A stretch of 64,000 nucleotides of DNA from Actinophytocola sp035995025 (GTDB lineage Bacteria > Actinomycetota > Actinomycetes > Mycobacteriales > Pseudonocardiaceae): assembly GCA_035995025.1 (NCBI GenBank), contig DASYKY010000120.1, positions 1 through 64,000 of the forward strand, in the 5' to 3' direction. Below are positions 34,517 through 41,612 of the stretch, piece by piece (within the stretch, counting starts at the first letter, position 1; every line of letters starts with the position of its first letter). Under the pieces are notes generated by a model, which was not told where the DNA came from, searched no databases, and worked only from the letters and a program-made list of their open reading frames with translations. The translations under genes and the position numbers were made by a program.

Positions 34517-35365
34517 ATGCCAAAGGCACGGGCGCGCGAGCGCGAAGACGAGGTTCTGTCGTTGGTGTGTGCTGCCCTCACCACGCCGGAACGTTCGGTG
34601 ACTCTGGAGACGCGACCAGATCAAGATCCGGCAAGCAATCTGACGGTGGATGCTCTGCTTCGCGTTAGCGAAGACGAATCCAACGAACTCTGGGCGGCCG
34701 ACGTTTGTCTTGCATCGCGCAAGTTCGACCCGCGCCTTCCTGCTGCGATGCGCGCATTTCGCCAAGACCTTCTGCCACTTCTCAACGGCTTGGCTGGCAA
34801 AGTTGGACGCTGCGTGAGCGTTAGTTGCCGAGCGTATGTCCGGCTGCCCGGAGTTTCAAGGAACGAATGGAAGCCGATGGTGCGGTCCTACATGCGCAAT
34901 GTGGTCGACCGCGTGGCGGTTGCAGCCATGCGCCCGGATCAAGAGTGGTTTGACTCCGAAGTGGGCATCCGTTGGCGCCCTGCGGAGCGTTGGGAGAACG
35001 GGGATCGAGTAATGCTGCAGTTCTATGAACCCTTCATGCATGAAGGGTTCAAATTTTCTCGGGCAGTCCACCTAAAACTTAGTAATCAGCTGCAGCGCGC
35101 GGGAAAAGATGGCTATCCAACTATTTTGATTCTCGATCAGAAGCCACCTGATTACGTAGATTGGATCATGGACATAGTTCCGGACCCTGGCGAACTGGGC
35201 GAAATGCTGGGGTTCCTGGTCGCAAGTCAGCGAGCAACCTTGAGTGCGGGTCTGCTGGTCGACGCGAACGACTCCGTACACGAAATCTACTATCGAGTCG
35301 GACGACGGGACTTGTGTGGGCAGTGCGGATCACAATTTACTCCCGGTTGGAGGAGGCTCGGTTGA
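34517..35365 (+). CDS. Unknown cargo protein, low GC
   Basis: A 282-aa soluble protein, with GC visibly below its surroundings (many AT-rich codons). An N-terminal helical segment with TVDALLRVSEDESNELWAADVCL is followed by basic helices and later TILILDQKPPDYVDWIMD. The C-terminus ends in a CGQCG pair. There is no signal or membrane segment. A D-x(n)-D-Q-K arrangement vaguely recalls nuclease folds but is not diagnostic. It is surrounded by non-coding DNA (34336-34516, 35366-35462), as for an independent cargo or defence gene. The family is not recognised. Confidence 0.55.
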   Translation: MPKARAREREDEVLSLVCAALTTPERSVTLETRPDQDPASNLTVDALLRVSEDESNELWAADVCLASRKFDPRLPAAMRAFRQDLLPLLNGLAGKVGRCVSVSCRAYVRLPGVSRNEWKPMVRSYMRNVVDRVAVAAMRPDQEWFDSEVGIRWRPAERWENGDRVMLQFYEPFMHEGFKFSRAVHLKLSNQLQRAGKDGYPTILILDQKPPDYVDWIMDIVPDPGELGEMLGFLVASQRATLSAGLLVDANDSVHEIYYRVGRRDLCGQCGSQFTPGWRRLG

Positions 35366-35462
35366 ATATGTGATATGCCCGACGGCTGCGCCCACCACAC
35401 GCCGGATAGTGGGGGTAGCCCTACGCCGTTCGGTTGGATCCTTGGTGCGTGGTCCTCGCGCC

Positions 35463-36038
35463 TTAAGTCACGTCGATGGGCAGCTGAAGCATTAGCACGT
35501 CGAATAGGGGTGCGTCGGGCCAGCCGGGGCGGAGTTGGTTGACCTTGCGCCACCCCCAGTGCAGGTAGGTGGCGTACGCGCGGTCGTTGTCCGGTTTGAC
35601 CAGCAGGGTTGCGCGTTGTTCCAGCCGCGTGGAGAGCAGCTCGTGGTGCATGGCGTGCGCGATGCCCTGGCCGGCGTATCGGTGATCCACCATGATTTCT
35701 GAGAACGCGAAGGTGCGGGTTCCGTCCTCGTCGGTGAACCCTGGCTCTGGTGGTTCCACGAGGCCGACCCACCAGCCGCGAGTCGCATCTGCCTCTTGCA
35801 AGGGCCAGCCCCAGGACTGCCCGACCGGCTCGCCGTCGACGTATGCGACTACGTGGTCGAAGCCATCGCGTCGGGCGTAGCGGTCGAAGCGGTACATGAA
35901 CTTGTCTACCGAGTCGAATGGGTCGCCGGCCGCGATCCTGTCGACGTAGGAGGCTTCGTAGACCGCTTGGGCGGTGTCGCGGATAGTTTGGGCTGTCGGC
36001 GGTCCGAATCGGCGGAACGTGATTTCAGACGTTGGCAT
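35463..36038 (-). CDS. GNAT-family N-acetyltransferase
   Basis: A 191-aa enzyme. The acetyl-CoA motif A is FSEIMVDHRYAGQGIAHAMHHELL (V-x-x-x-x-Q-x-x-G-x-G/A variant RYAGQGIA), and motif B includes KPDNDRAYATYLHWGWRKV. ATG 36038 has GGGAG upstream and lies inside the 3' end of the XRE/TPR gene (14-bp overlap), so translation is coupled. The substrate is unknown; antibiotic or amino-acid acetylation is possible. Confidence 0.8.
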   Translation of the reverse strand: MPTSEITFRRFGPPTAQTIRDTAQAVYEASYVDRIAAGDPFDSVDKFMYRFDRYARRDGFDHVVAYVDGEPVGQSWGWPLQEADATRGWWVGLVEPPEPGFTDEDGTRTFAFSEIMVDHRYAGQGIAHAMHHELLSTRLEQRATLLVKPDNDRAYATYLHWGWRKVNQLRPGWPDAPLFDVLMLQLPIDVT

Positions 36039-37467
36039 TGCTGCTCCCATGGCCCATTGCGGCGTCCCAGCGGCTACAGAACTCTTCGTTGCCGACTCGC
36101 TCGGCTGCGTCCCGCACGGGTCGCAACTCGGACAAGGTGCGGGGCGAGGCGACTTGCTGTTCCAGTTCGGGCAGTATGGCCATGCCCTCACTGACCGCGG
36201 CGTCGTGTTCACCGCTCAGGGCGAGCGCGGCGGCTCTTTGCGCCCGATAGTTCAGTCGGTTCCGCGGGGACAGGTCGGTTTCGGCGAGGCTCTCCTCGTA
36301 TAGCCGTACCGCGGCAGCTGGGTCGCCGAGATAGATGCGTCCTTTGGCCTCGGCGACCCGCAGTTCCGCTGGGATCACGAACTGGAGCCAGGTCGGGTCC
36401 TCGGCGGAGACGCCCGCGTCAAGTTCTCGGTAGGCGCGGCTGATAGCAGCGCGGTATCCGCTCTCGTCGCCGACGGCCGCGTATGCGATGGCTTCTCGTG
36501 CGGCCAGCAGTGCGTGGAGCCGCGGTGTGCGTTCGTGCCGTGCTAACTCGGATGCACGAATTGCGGTGCGGATCGCCTGCCGGGCGATGCCAGGGCGTTC
36601 GTCTCGGCGGGCCAGGAAGACCGACTGCAGAGTCATTCCCTGCAACGCCATGATCGACAGCGCTGTGTCGTCTGATTCCTGCGACAGCAGGAGCGCTTGT
36701 GAGTACAGATCGCGTGCCAGCCGTTGGTCACCGGCGTCGTAGGCCAGCCAGCCGACGCGGTACGCGAGTTGGCCTGACGCGCTGACCAGTGCACGGCCGA
36801 CCGGCTCGACGAAATCCGATTCTTCGAGCATCCGGCGGCTTCGGTGGTACTGGCGTAGGCCGTCTCGAACGAGCGTCGCGCCGCCGACTTGTTGATCACG
36901 TTGGCGTAGCCGGTCGGCGCCGGCCTGGAGATACCGCACGTGCGCCAGGTCGACCCGCTCGGGCACCTGAACGTGATCCAGACCCGCCCCGAAACCGATC
37001 GTGGCGAGCAGGCCGGTGGTGAACGTCCGTCGATCCATCCTGTCGTCGTTCTCCTGCCTGTCGGTTCCGCTACTCAAGGTCGCATCGGGCGTACCCAGCA
37101 GCAGGGGTGCCAAGGCTTCGCGCGGCATGTCCAGTGTGTCAATGACTCGCAGGAGTTCCCGCACGTCGAACAGGGTGTCGCGCTGTCCGGCCTCGACACG
37201 GGCCACCTGGCTTTGCGACCAGCCGAGCATGGTGCCCAGGTCGAGCTGCGACAGGCCAGCCGCGGTGCGCACGATGGTGAGCATCCGGCCCACCTTCGCG
37301 GCAGCGAGGGCCTGTCGAAGGGGCAGCGAGTCCCACAACCACTGCGGTGTCCCGCCGGGTACGGGTCCCCGAACCGAGTTCACACACGATGAACACAACG
37401 GGTCCGGGTTGTACCTCGACAGCAACGTCCCGCAGATAGGGCAGGCTCGCGCCACGACTGCTGTCAC
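36025..37467 (-). CDS. XRE-family regulator with TPR repeats
   Basis: A 480-aa regulator. Residues ~8-30 contain a CPICG...CSSC zinc-ribbon-like pair. A helix-turn-helix (SQLDLGTMLGWSQSQVARVEAGQRD, residues ~72-96) follows. Residues 180-470 are TPR-like helical repeats, as in Rap/Rgg-type or Streptomyces signalling regulators. It is divergent from the small genes at 37605 onward and coupled to the GNAT gene. The peptide-binding potential of the TPR region is suggestive on an element that also encodes a RiPP. Confidence 0.8.
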   Translation of the reverse strand: MTAVVARACPICGTLLSRYNPDPLCSSCVNSVRGPVPGGTPQWLWDSLPLRQALAAAKVGRMLTIVRTAAGLSQLDLGTMLGWSQSQVARVEAGQRDTLFDVRELLRVIDTLDMPREALAPLLLGTPDATLSSGTDRQENDDRMDRRTFTTGLLATIGFGAGLDHVQVPERVDLAHVRYLQAGADRLRQRDQQVGGATLVRDGLRQYHRSRRMLEESDFVEPVGRALVSASGQLAYRVGWLAYDAGDQRLARDLYSQALLLSQESDDTALSIMALQGMTLQSVFLARRDERPGIARQAIRTAIRASELARHERTPRLHALLAAREAIAYAAVGDESGYRAAISRAYRELDAGVSAEDPTWLQFVIPAELRVAEAKGRIYLGDPAAAVRLYEESLAETDLSPRNRLNYRAQRAAALALSGEHDAAVSEGMAILPELEQQVASPRTLSELRPVRDAAERVGNEEFCSRWDAAMGHGSSNANV

Positions 37468-37604
37468 CCCCGTTCCTCGCCTCTACCGTATCGACGGATC
37501 ACCGCGGCTCTATGCCAATGTGTCATGACCTGCGGCCTTGCGCCATGCCGCTCTGGCGTTGAGTGAATTGGTCACTTGCCCGACGCTCAAGTCGTGATCA
37601 GCAC

Positions 37605-37814
37605 ATGTCTGAACCAGTCGTCATCTCGCTGGCGCCCATGGTGCGCACGCGGCTTTCACAGGGGAGCCGTGATGGAGGGGTGAGACGGGCCGAGCCACCC
37701 ATTCGGCCTTGGCAGACGTGGTGGGTGGCTCGGCTGGGATGCCTGGGCACCCCGGTCCTGATGGTATCGGGGGTCGTCCCGCCGTGTGGCCATTGCAATT
37801 TGCTGGTGACGTGA
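37605..37814 (+). CDS. Small hypothetical protein
   Basis: A 69-aa candidate frame starting MSEPVVISLAPMVRTR and ending PCGHCNLLVT with a Cys-x-x-Cys pair. It ends 15 bp before the next gene. The start lacks a strong ribosome site, so this is tentative. The function is unknown. Confidence 0.4.
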   Translation: MSEPVVISLAPMVRTRLSQGSRDGGVRRAEPPIRPWQTWWVARLGCLGTPVLMVSGVVPPCGHCNLLVT

Positions 37815-37829
37815 CGGGGCGGGCTTCCG

Positions 37830-38207
37830 GTGGTCAACCGGAGGTTGATGTTGGTGCTGAGCTGGGAGTTTCCCGGACGCTGGGGGCAGTTGCCATTACC
37901 GCTGCCAGACGTGACCGGGAATGACACCGATGTCCTGTGCACCGTCGCGCCGGGCGAGAGCACGGCAATTGTCGCCGAGTACGAGCGAGCCGCGTGCATG
38001 GCTGAGCAACTGTGGGACGCACTCGATCGGGCCGGACTCGGCCGGGAAGTGATCGCGGTGATTCCGACACTGACCGACGACATGCGCGCGGTGGTCCGCG
38101 TGCAGCTCACTCCGATGGGTGTCCACCGATCGAGGTGGCTGTTCGAGAACGCAGCCAGCGGACCGTCCGAAGCGGACGAATGCGGTGGTGGGTCATCGGT
38201 GGCGTGA
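37830..38207 (+). CDS. Hypothetical protein of actinomycete elements
   Basis: A 125-aa soluble protein with a hydrophobic N-terminus (LMLVLSWEFPGRWGQL), a central acidic helix and a Ser/Gly-rich end. It has the codon bias of a real gene and is closely spaced with the following gene, divergent from the XRE regulator. No domain is recognised. Confidence 0.55.
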   Translation: MVNRRLMLVLSWEFPGRWGQLPLPLPDVTGNDTDVLCTVAPGESTAIVAEYERAACMAEQLWDALDRAGLGREVIAVIPTLTDDMRAVVRVQLTPMGVHRSRWLFENAASGPSEADECGGGSSVA

Positions 38208-38239
38208 GTAGGCCGCGAGCCGAGAACGGGGAGCAAGTC

Positions 38240-38686
38240 ATGGGTACGGCGGTAGGCACGACCGAGTTCGACGCCTTGATCGAGAAGATCAGCAAGCGCG
38301 GGTACGTTTGGTACCAGTTCGCAGTAGACGATCACGGTCCTCGGACGGTCGCAGGCGTGTTCCATTGGCTGGACTGTGCCGATGTCTTGGTTCTCACCGA
38401 TGACCGGGACTCCCACGCTTACCGGACCCCGACGCCGGTCCCCGATATCTTCGCGCCAGCGCATGTCCATTGGTGGTACGGCCGAGCTGACAGCGCTGTG
38501 CGGCAGCCCGGCGCCGCGCTGCCGGGGGTTGGCATGGTGTGGGTTCTCCGGGCGCTGCTCACGCTCCCGAGCCCGGATCAGCCGTACGGCTTATCCCCGC
38601 TTCAGTTGGCCCCACCGGGTACTGGCGTGCCGTCTGGAACCGCTGATCGCGTCCCTGTCCGAATGCGCAAGTGGCTGGGCCGGTAA
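38240..38686 (+). CDS. Hypothetical protein, Trp/His-rich
   Basis: A 148-aa soluble protein with segments GYVWYQFAVDDHGPRTVAGVF and FAPAHVHWWYG. GGGGAG lies upstream of ATG 38240. It is likely cotranscribed with the gene at 37830. I recall similar proteins beside XRE regulators in actinomycete genomes but know no function. Confidence 0.6.
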   Translation: MGTAVGTTEFDALIEKISKRGYVWYQFAVDDHGPRTVAGVFHWLDCADVLVLTDDRDSHAYRTPTPVPDIFAPAHVHWWYGRADSAVRQPGAALPGVGMVWVLRALLTLPSPDQPYGLSPLQLAPPGTGVPSGTADRVPVRMRKWLGR

Positions 38687-38736
38687 AGAAATCCAACCGC
38701 GGCGGAGAGCCGCGAAAGGCATGCCAGCGCATCACT

Positions 38737-38810
38737 GGGGCGGTAGCTCAGCCGGTTAGAGCAGGGGACTCATAATCCCTCGGCCGCGGGTTCAAGTCCC
38801 GCCCGCCCCA
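38737..38810 (+). tRNA. tRNA with CAU anticodon (tRNA-Met or tRNA-Ile2)
   Basis: A cloverleaf is clear: 7-bp acceptor GGGGCGG/CCGCCCC, D arm AGCTC..GAGC, anticodon stem GGGGA/TCCCT with loop CTCATAA, and T arm GCGGG TTCAAGT CCCGC. CCA is not encoded. The loop matches actinobacterial elongator tRNA-Met; a lysidine-modified tRNA-Ile(CAU) cannot be excluded. It lies well inside the mobile element, not at its ends, so it is cargo, not the attachment site. Confidence 0.9.
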
Positions 38811-38864
38811 CAAACGGCATCGGCAAATTGTGTCCGACCAGTATAACGAAAGGGTAATACAAGG

Positions 38865-39083
38865 ATGTCCAACGACCTGTTTTCCACCATGGCAGCTGTT
38901 GAAATTCGCACAGGTTGCCCCATGCGTTCCCAGGTGCACGAAGATGGCAACGTTGAAATAATCGCGATCGGCGAGCGCCAGGAGTTCGCAATCTCGTTCC
39001 AGTCGGATGCACTGCGCGCATTCGTCGACATGGCCTCCCAAGCTCTAGGCGAGACTGACACGCGATGCACGCAAGGTCAATAG
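38865..39083 (+). CDS. Small element protein, paralogue of 39381
   Basis: A 72-aa soluble protein (MSNDLFSTMAAVEIRTG...). AAAGG and AAGG lie close before ATG 38865. The C-terminal half, F-x-x-x-x-x-x-ALRAFVDMASQALGETD, aligns with ALQQFVNLATSILEASPDD of the protein at 39381, so the two are related. The function is unknown. Confidence 0.6.
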   Translation: MSNDLFSTMAAVEIRTGCPMRSQVHEDGNVEIIAIGERQEFAISFQSDALRAFVDMASQALGETDTRCTQGQ

Positions 39084-39162
39084 CGGTTGAAAAGATTAGA
39101 AACCGCCGGTGGCCCGGATACAGCGCATTTCGTCTCGCTCGACAAGATCGGCAATCAACGCC

Positions 39163-39432
39163 ATGCCCAAGCTCAACCGCGACGTCATCCGAACCTGGCT
39201 GGACGACCACAACTGGTCGGTCGGGCGCCTCGCCGACGAGTGCAACAGCCTCGGAGGCGACACCATCGCCGAAGGCACGATGCGCAACGCCGTGAACGGC
39301 ATCGACCCGATGCGGCCCGGCCGAATCAACCTAATCAGCAAGGTCACGGCCAAGTATGGTGACGGCCTAAAGTATGCACAATGCAGGAGGCCTTCGCGAC
39401 AACGGGACAGCCCAGGGCATATGTTCACCTAG
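39163..39432 (+). CDS. Small HTH-like protein
   Basis: An ~89-aa protein beginning MPKLNRDVIRTWLDDHNWSV. The following RLADECNSLGGDTIAEGTMRNAVNG resembles a Cro/XRE-type helix-turn-helix, though with an unusual loop. Its 3' end overlaps the gene at 39381 by 52 bp in another frame. It is probably a small DNA-binding regulator of the element. Confidence 0.5.
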   Translation: MPKLNRDVIRTWLDDHNWSVGRLADECNSLGGDTIAEGTMRNAVNGIDPMRPGRINLISKVTAKYGDGLKYAQCRRPSRQRDSPGHMFT

Positions 39433-39650
39433 AAATCCCGGCGGACTGCAGCGGCATCGAAGCATCACTAAACCCCGACAATCAAATTCTGTTCGAGTTC
39501 GGCGACTTCCCAGACGAACAACTACTCCTGTGCCACAACCGCCGAGCACTCCAACAGTTCGTCAACCTCGCGACCAGCATCCTGGAAGCATCACCGGACG
39601 ACACCGAGCAAGAAGGCACCACAACTGAACCCGGTAACACATCGGGCTGA
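39381..39650 (+). CDS. Small element protein, paralogue of 38865
   Basis: An 89-aa soluble protein (MQEAFATTGQPRAYVHLEIP...). The central part, NQILFEFGDFPDEQLLLCHN, and the C-terminal ALQQFVNLATSILEASPDD resemble the 72-aa protein at 38865. It lies just upstream of the XRE/DUF5753 regulator at 39702, in the position that DUF397-type partners usually occupy, but it is not a DUF397 protein by its motifs. Confidence 0.55.
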   Translation: MQEAFATTGQPRAYVHLEIPADCSGIEASLNPDNQILFEFGDFPDEQLLLCHNRRALQQFVNLATSILEASPDDTEQEGTTTEPGNTSG

Positions 39651-39701
39651 GCCCGAAGTGTACGAGGACAACCAAGATCCACTGGTTCGAGAAGGAAGAA
39701 C

Positions 39702-40526
39702 ATGCCTGGCCGTCGTTGGCATCCGCGGGACCGCATGATCGGAGCACGATTGCGGGCCGTCAGAACCGAACGAGCGGGACTGCTGCTGGAGGACGCGGCA
39801 CGGCTACTGGGAACCTCACCAGCCACCTTGTCCCGAACCGAGAACGGGCTGCGGCACATCCCCAGTGAAGAAGTCGCCACCCTCGTCACCGCCTACGGCC
39901 TGCCCGCCGAGGAGCGCATCGAGTTCATCGCGGACGCACGATGGGACAACCCCTCCTGCGTGTGGGACCGACACCTGCCCGGCCTGCCCCTCGACACCGT
40001 GTTCACCAGCTACTTCGACGACGCGCACGCGCTCACCGACTGGTCGGTCTCCCTCGTGCCCCGACTCCTCCAGGTCGAGGACTACGCACTCGCGGTCCTA
40101 CGGTCAGCCGGCCTCTCAGCCGAAGGCGCCCGGCGACGCTGGCTGGCAACCAAGAAGCTGCAAGATCGGCTCGGTACCGTCGACTACACCGCCTATGTCG
40201 GCGAAACCGCCCTCTACCGACCCTTCGGCGGACCCGCCGTGCACCGAGACCAACTCGCCCACCTCTACGGCCTGCGTGATCGCGGCATCGGATTGCGGAT
40301 CGTCCCCGAACACCTCCCGGTCGGGGTCGTCTCTCACAGTTGGCTGTACATGAGTTTCCCCAACACCTCGCCCGTCGTCACCGTCACGGTCCTGGACAAC
40401 AACTTCTACCTCCACAACGACCAAGCACTGCTTTACGACCGGCAGCTTGCCCTCTTGAACAAGATCGCTCTGCCTGCGGACACCAGTCGCGACAAGGTGA
40501 GAGCGATCATGGAATGTGTGGCCTGA
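39702..40526 (+). CDS. XRE regulator with DUF5753 domain
   Basis: A 274-aa regulator. The helix-turn-helix is LLEDAARLLGTSPATLSRTENG (residues ~25-46). The DUF5753 domain runs from residue ~95 (FDDAHALTDWSVSLVPRLLQVEDYA), with the conserved RLLTVDYT-like RLGTVDYTAYVGE and RIVPEHLPVGVVSH. This architecture is abundant in actinomycetes and often controls a small adjacent partner. It converges on the RiPP operon end with 19 bp between them. Confidence 0.82.
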   Translation: MPGRRWHPRDRMIGARLRAVRTERAGLLLEDAARLLGTSPATLSRTENGLRHIPSEEVATLVTAYGLPAEERIEFIADARWDNPSCVWDRHLPGLPLDTVFTSYFDDAHALTDWSVSLVPRLLQVEDYALAVLRSAGLSAEGARRRWLATKKLQDRLGTVDYTAYVGETALYRPFGGPAVHRDQLAHLYGLRDRGIGLRIVPEHLPVGVVSHSWLYMSFPNTSPVVTVTVLDNNFYLHNDQALLYDRQLALLNKIALPADTSRDKVRAIMECVA

Positions 40527-40545
40527 CGGCCCCGCCAGCTGGGGC

Positions 40546-41454
40546 TCAGAGGCTTCGCGGGACGGCCACGCCAAGAGCGGTCAGCGCCTCCACCGCCGCA
40601 CCACGGAGGGGCTGTTCGAGCCGGTCGATGTCGCTGCCTTCGCCGACGACCCACAGGTAGCGGACGGCGGCGAACACTAGCGCGATCTGTCCGCTCCGGG
40701 TGGCGAACACCGGCATGGTGCGGAGACGCTCGGCGGTGGGTGGGTGGAGCAGGCTGGTGCAGTACAGCGTCGCGGCGTCGTAGCCGGCGGGTGCGGGGCG
40801 CCAGCTCTCCCAGTCGAGGATGCACAGCTCCGGGCCACGAATGTTGCCCCAGTGCAAGTCCGCGTGCGCGGTCGTCCACTCAAGGTCGGCGAAGGTCTCT
40901 TCGGGAAGGGCGACGTCGAGGTGTGCCCGTACGCCGTTGATCGTGTACTGCACGGCGCCCAGCTCGTGGTCCATGTCGACCGGGTGCGCGGCCAGTGCCA
41001 CCAGCGCTGCGTCGAGGTCGTTCCACCAGGACTCGGGCAGCTTGGGGTCGTCGAACAGCACGCTGTCTGGTGCGATGGTGGACCCCGGAGCGAGGGTCAT
41101 CACCTCGCCCCGGAGCCGGCGCCCATGCAGGTAACGGTCGGTGTTGGTCCAGTCGTACCACCGCAGCACCTTGGGCTTGGGGACACCGTGAATCGCGTTG
41201 GCCTCGACGTTGCCAGTCCAGCGGCAGGCCGGCTGGTAGTCGGCGTCCTCGACGACCACGCGCAGCCACACGTCGTGGCCACCATCGCGGTCGATGTCGC
41301 GGGCCGTCGAGCCGACCGAGCGCATGTCGTAGGTGTTCACGACTTCGCCCACCAGTTCGATGCCGAACCGTGGGGCCGCCGCTTCAAGCTGGCCGAGCAG
41401 CCAGACACGGCGTTCCTCGACGGCCTGCTCCACGTCCTCGGTGTCCGTGCTCAT
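40546..41454 (-). CDS. APH-fold kinase coupled to RiPP precursor
   Basis: A 302-aa protein of the aminoglycoside/choline phosphotransferase fold. The catalytic loop HADLHWGNI (Asp base and Asn metal ligand) lies near residue 215, and the metal-binding ILDWESW follows. An N-terminal nucleotide-binding Lys is less obvious. ATG 41454 overlaps the stop of the precursor gene (ATGA), so this is translationally coupled and surely part of the peptide system. Possible roles are phosphorylation of the modified peptide (self-immunity or a further modification) or of a target. The long frame upstream of 41454 is the precursor region, not its N-terminus. Confidence 0.82.
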   Translation of the reverse strand: MSTDTEDVEQAVEERRVWLLGQLEAAAPRFGIELVGEVVNTYDMRSVGSTARDIDRDGGHDVWLRVVVEDADYQPACRWTGNVEANAIHGVPKPKVLRWYDWTNTDRYLHGRRLRGEVMTLAPGSTIAPDSVLFDDPKLPESWWNDLDAALVALAAHPVDMDHELGAVQYTINGVRAHLDVALPEETFADLEWTTAHADLHWGNIRGPELCILDWESWRPAPAGYDAATLYCTSLLHPPTAERLRTMPVFATRSGQIALVFAAVRYLWVVGEGSDIDRLEQPLRGAAVEALTALGVAVPRSL

Positions 41455-41612
41455 TTCTTCGTGAACTGTCCGTCCTTGTAGTGGCTGCCCCCCTTGCGGC
41501 CCCACGCCTGGCACGTCGGAGACTCCGCCATGGTGTTGGCCTGGTTGGCGATCCTCTCAGACCACCGTGGATCGGACCTGGCGGTCACCACGAGCTGTTC
41601 CAGTACCGTCAT
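41451..41612 (-). CDS. RiPP precursor peptide with three cyclophane-type motifs
   Basis: A 53-aa peptide gene. GAGGAGAACGG directly precedes ATG 41612. The ATG overlaps the radical SAM stop (ATGA), and its own stop overlaps the kinase ATG (ATGA). Residues 1-35 form a leader (MTVLEQLVVTARSDPRWSER...). The last 18 residues read AWGRKGGSHYKDGQFTKK. These contain W37-G-R39, Y45-K-D47 and F50-T-K52, three aromatic-x-x-polar motifs at regular spacing with Gly between. This matches substrates of three-residue-cyclophane (triceptide) radical SAM enzymes such as the AmcA type. The product is inferred to be a peptide with up to three side-chain macrocycles. Confidence 0.82.
   Translation of the reverse strand: MTVLEQLVVTARSDPRWSERIANQANTMAESPTCQAWGRKGGSHYKDGQFTKK

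Noticed and set aside
37598..38470. 290-codon minus-strand frame over the small cargo genes
   Set aside because: Antisense to plus-strand genes at 37830 and 38240 that have ribosome sites and coherent hydrophobic cores.
38737..38810. tRNA as attachment site of the element
   Set aside because: No duplicated tRNA 3' end was found at either boundary, and the integrase is a serine type whose junctions are seen at 33.6 and 48.7 kb.
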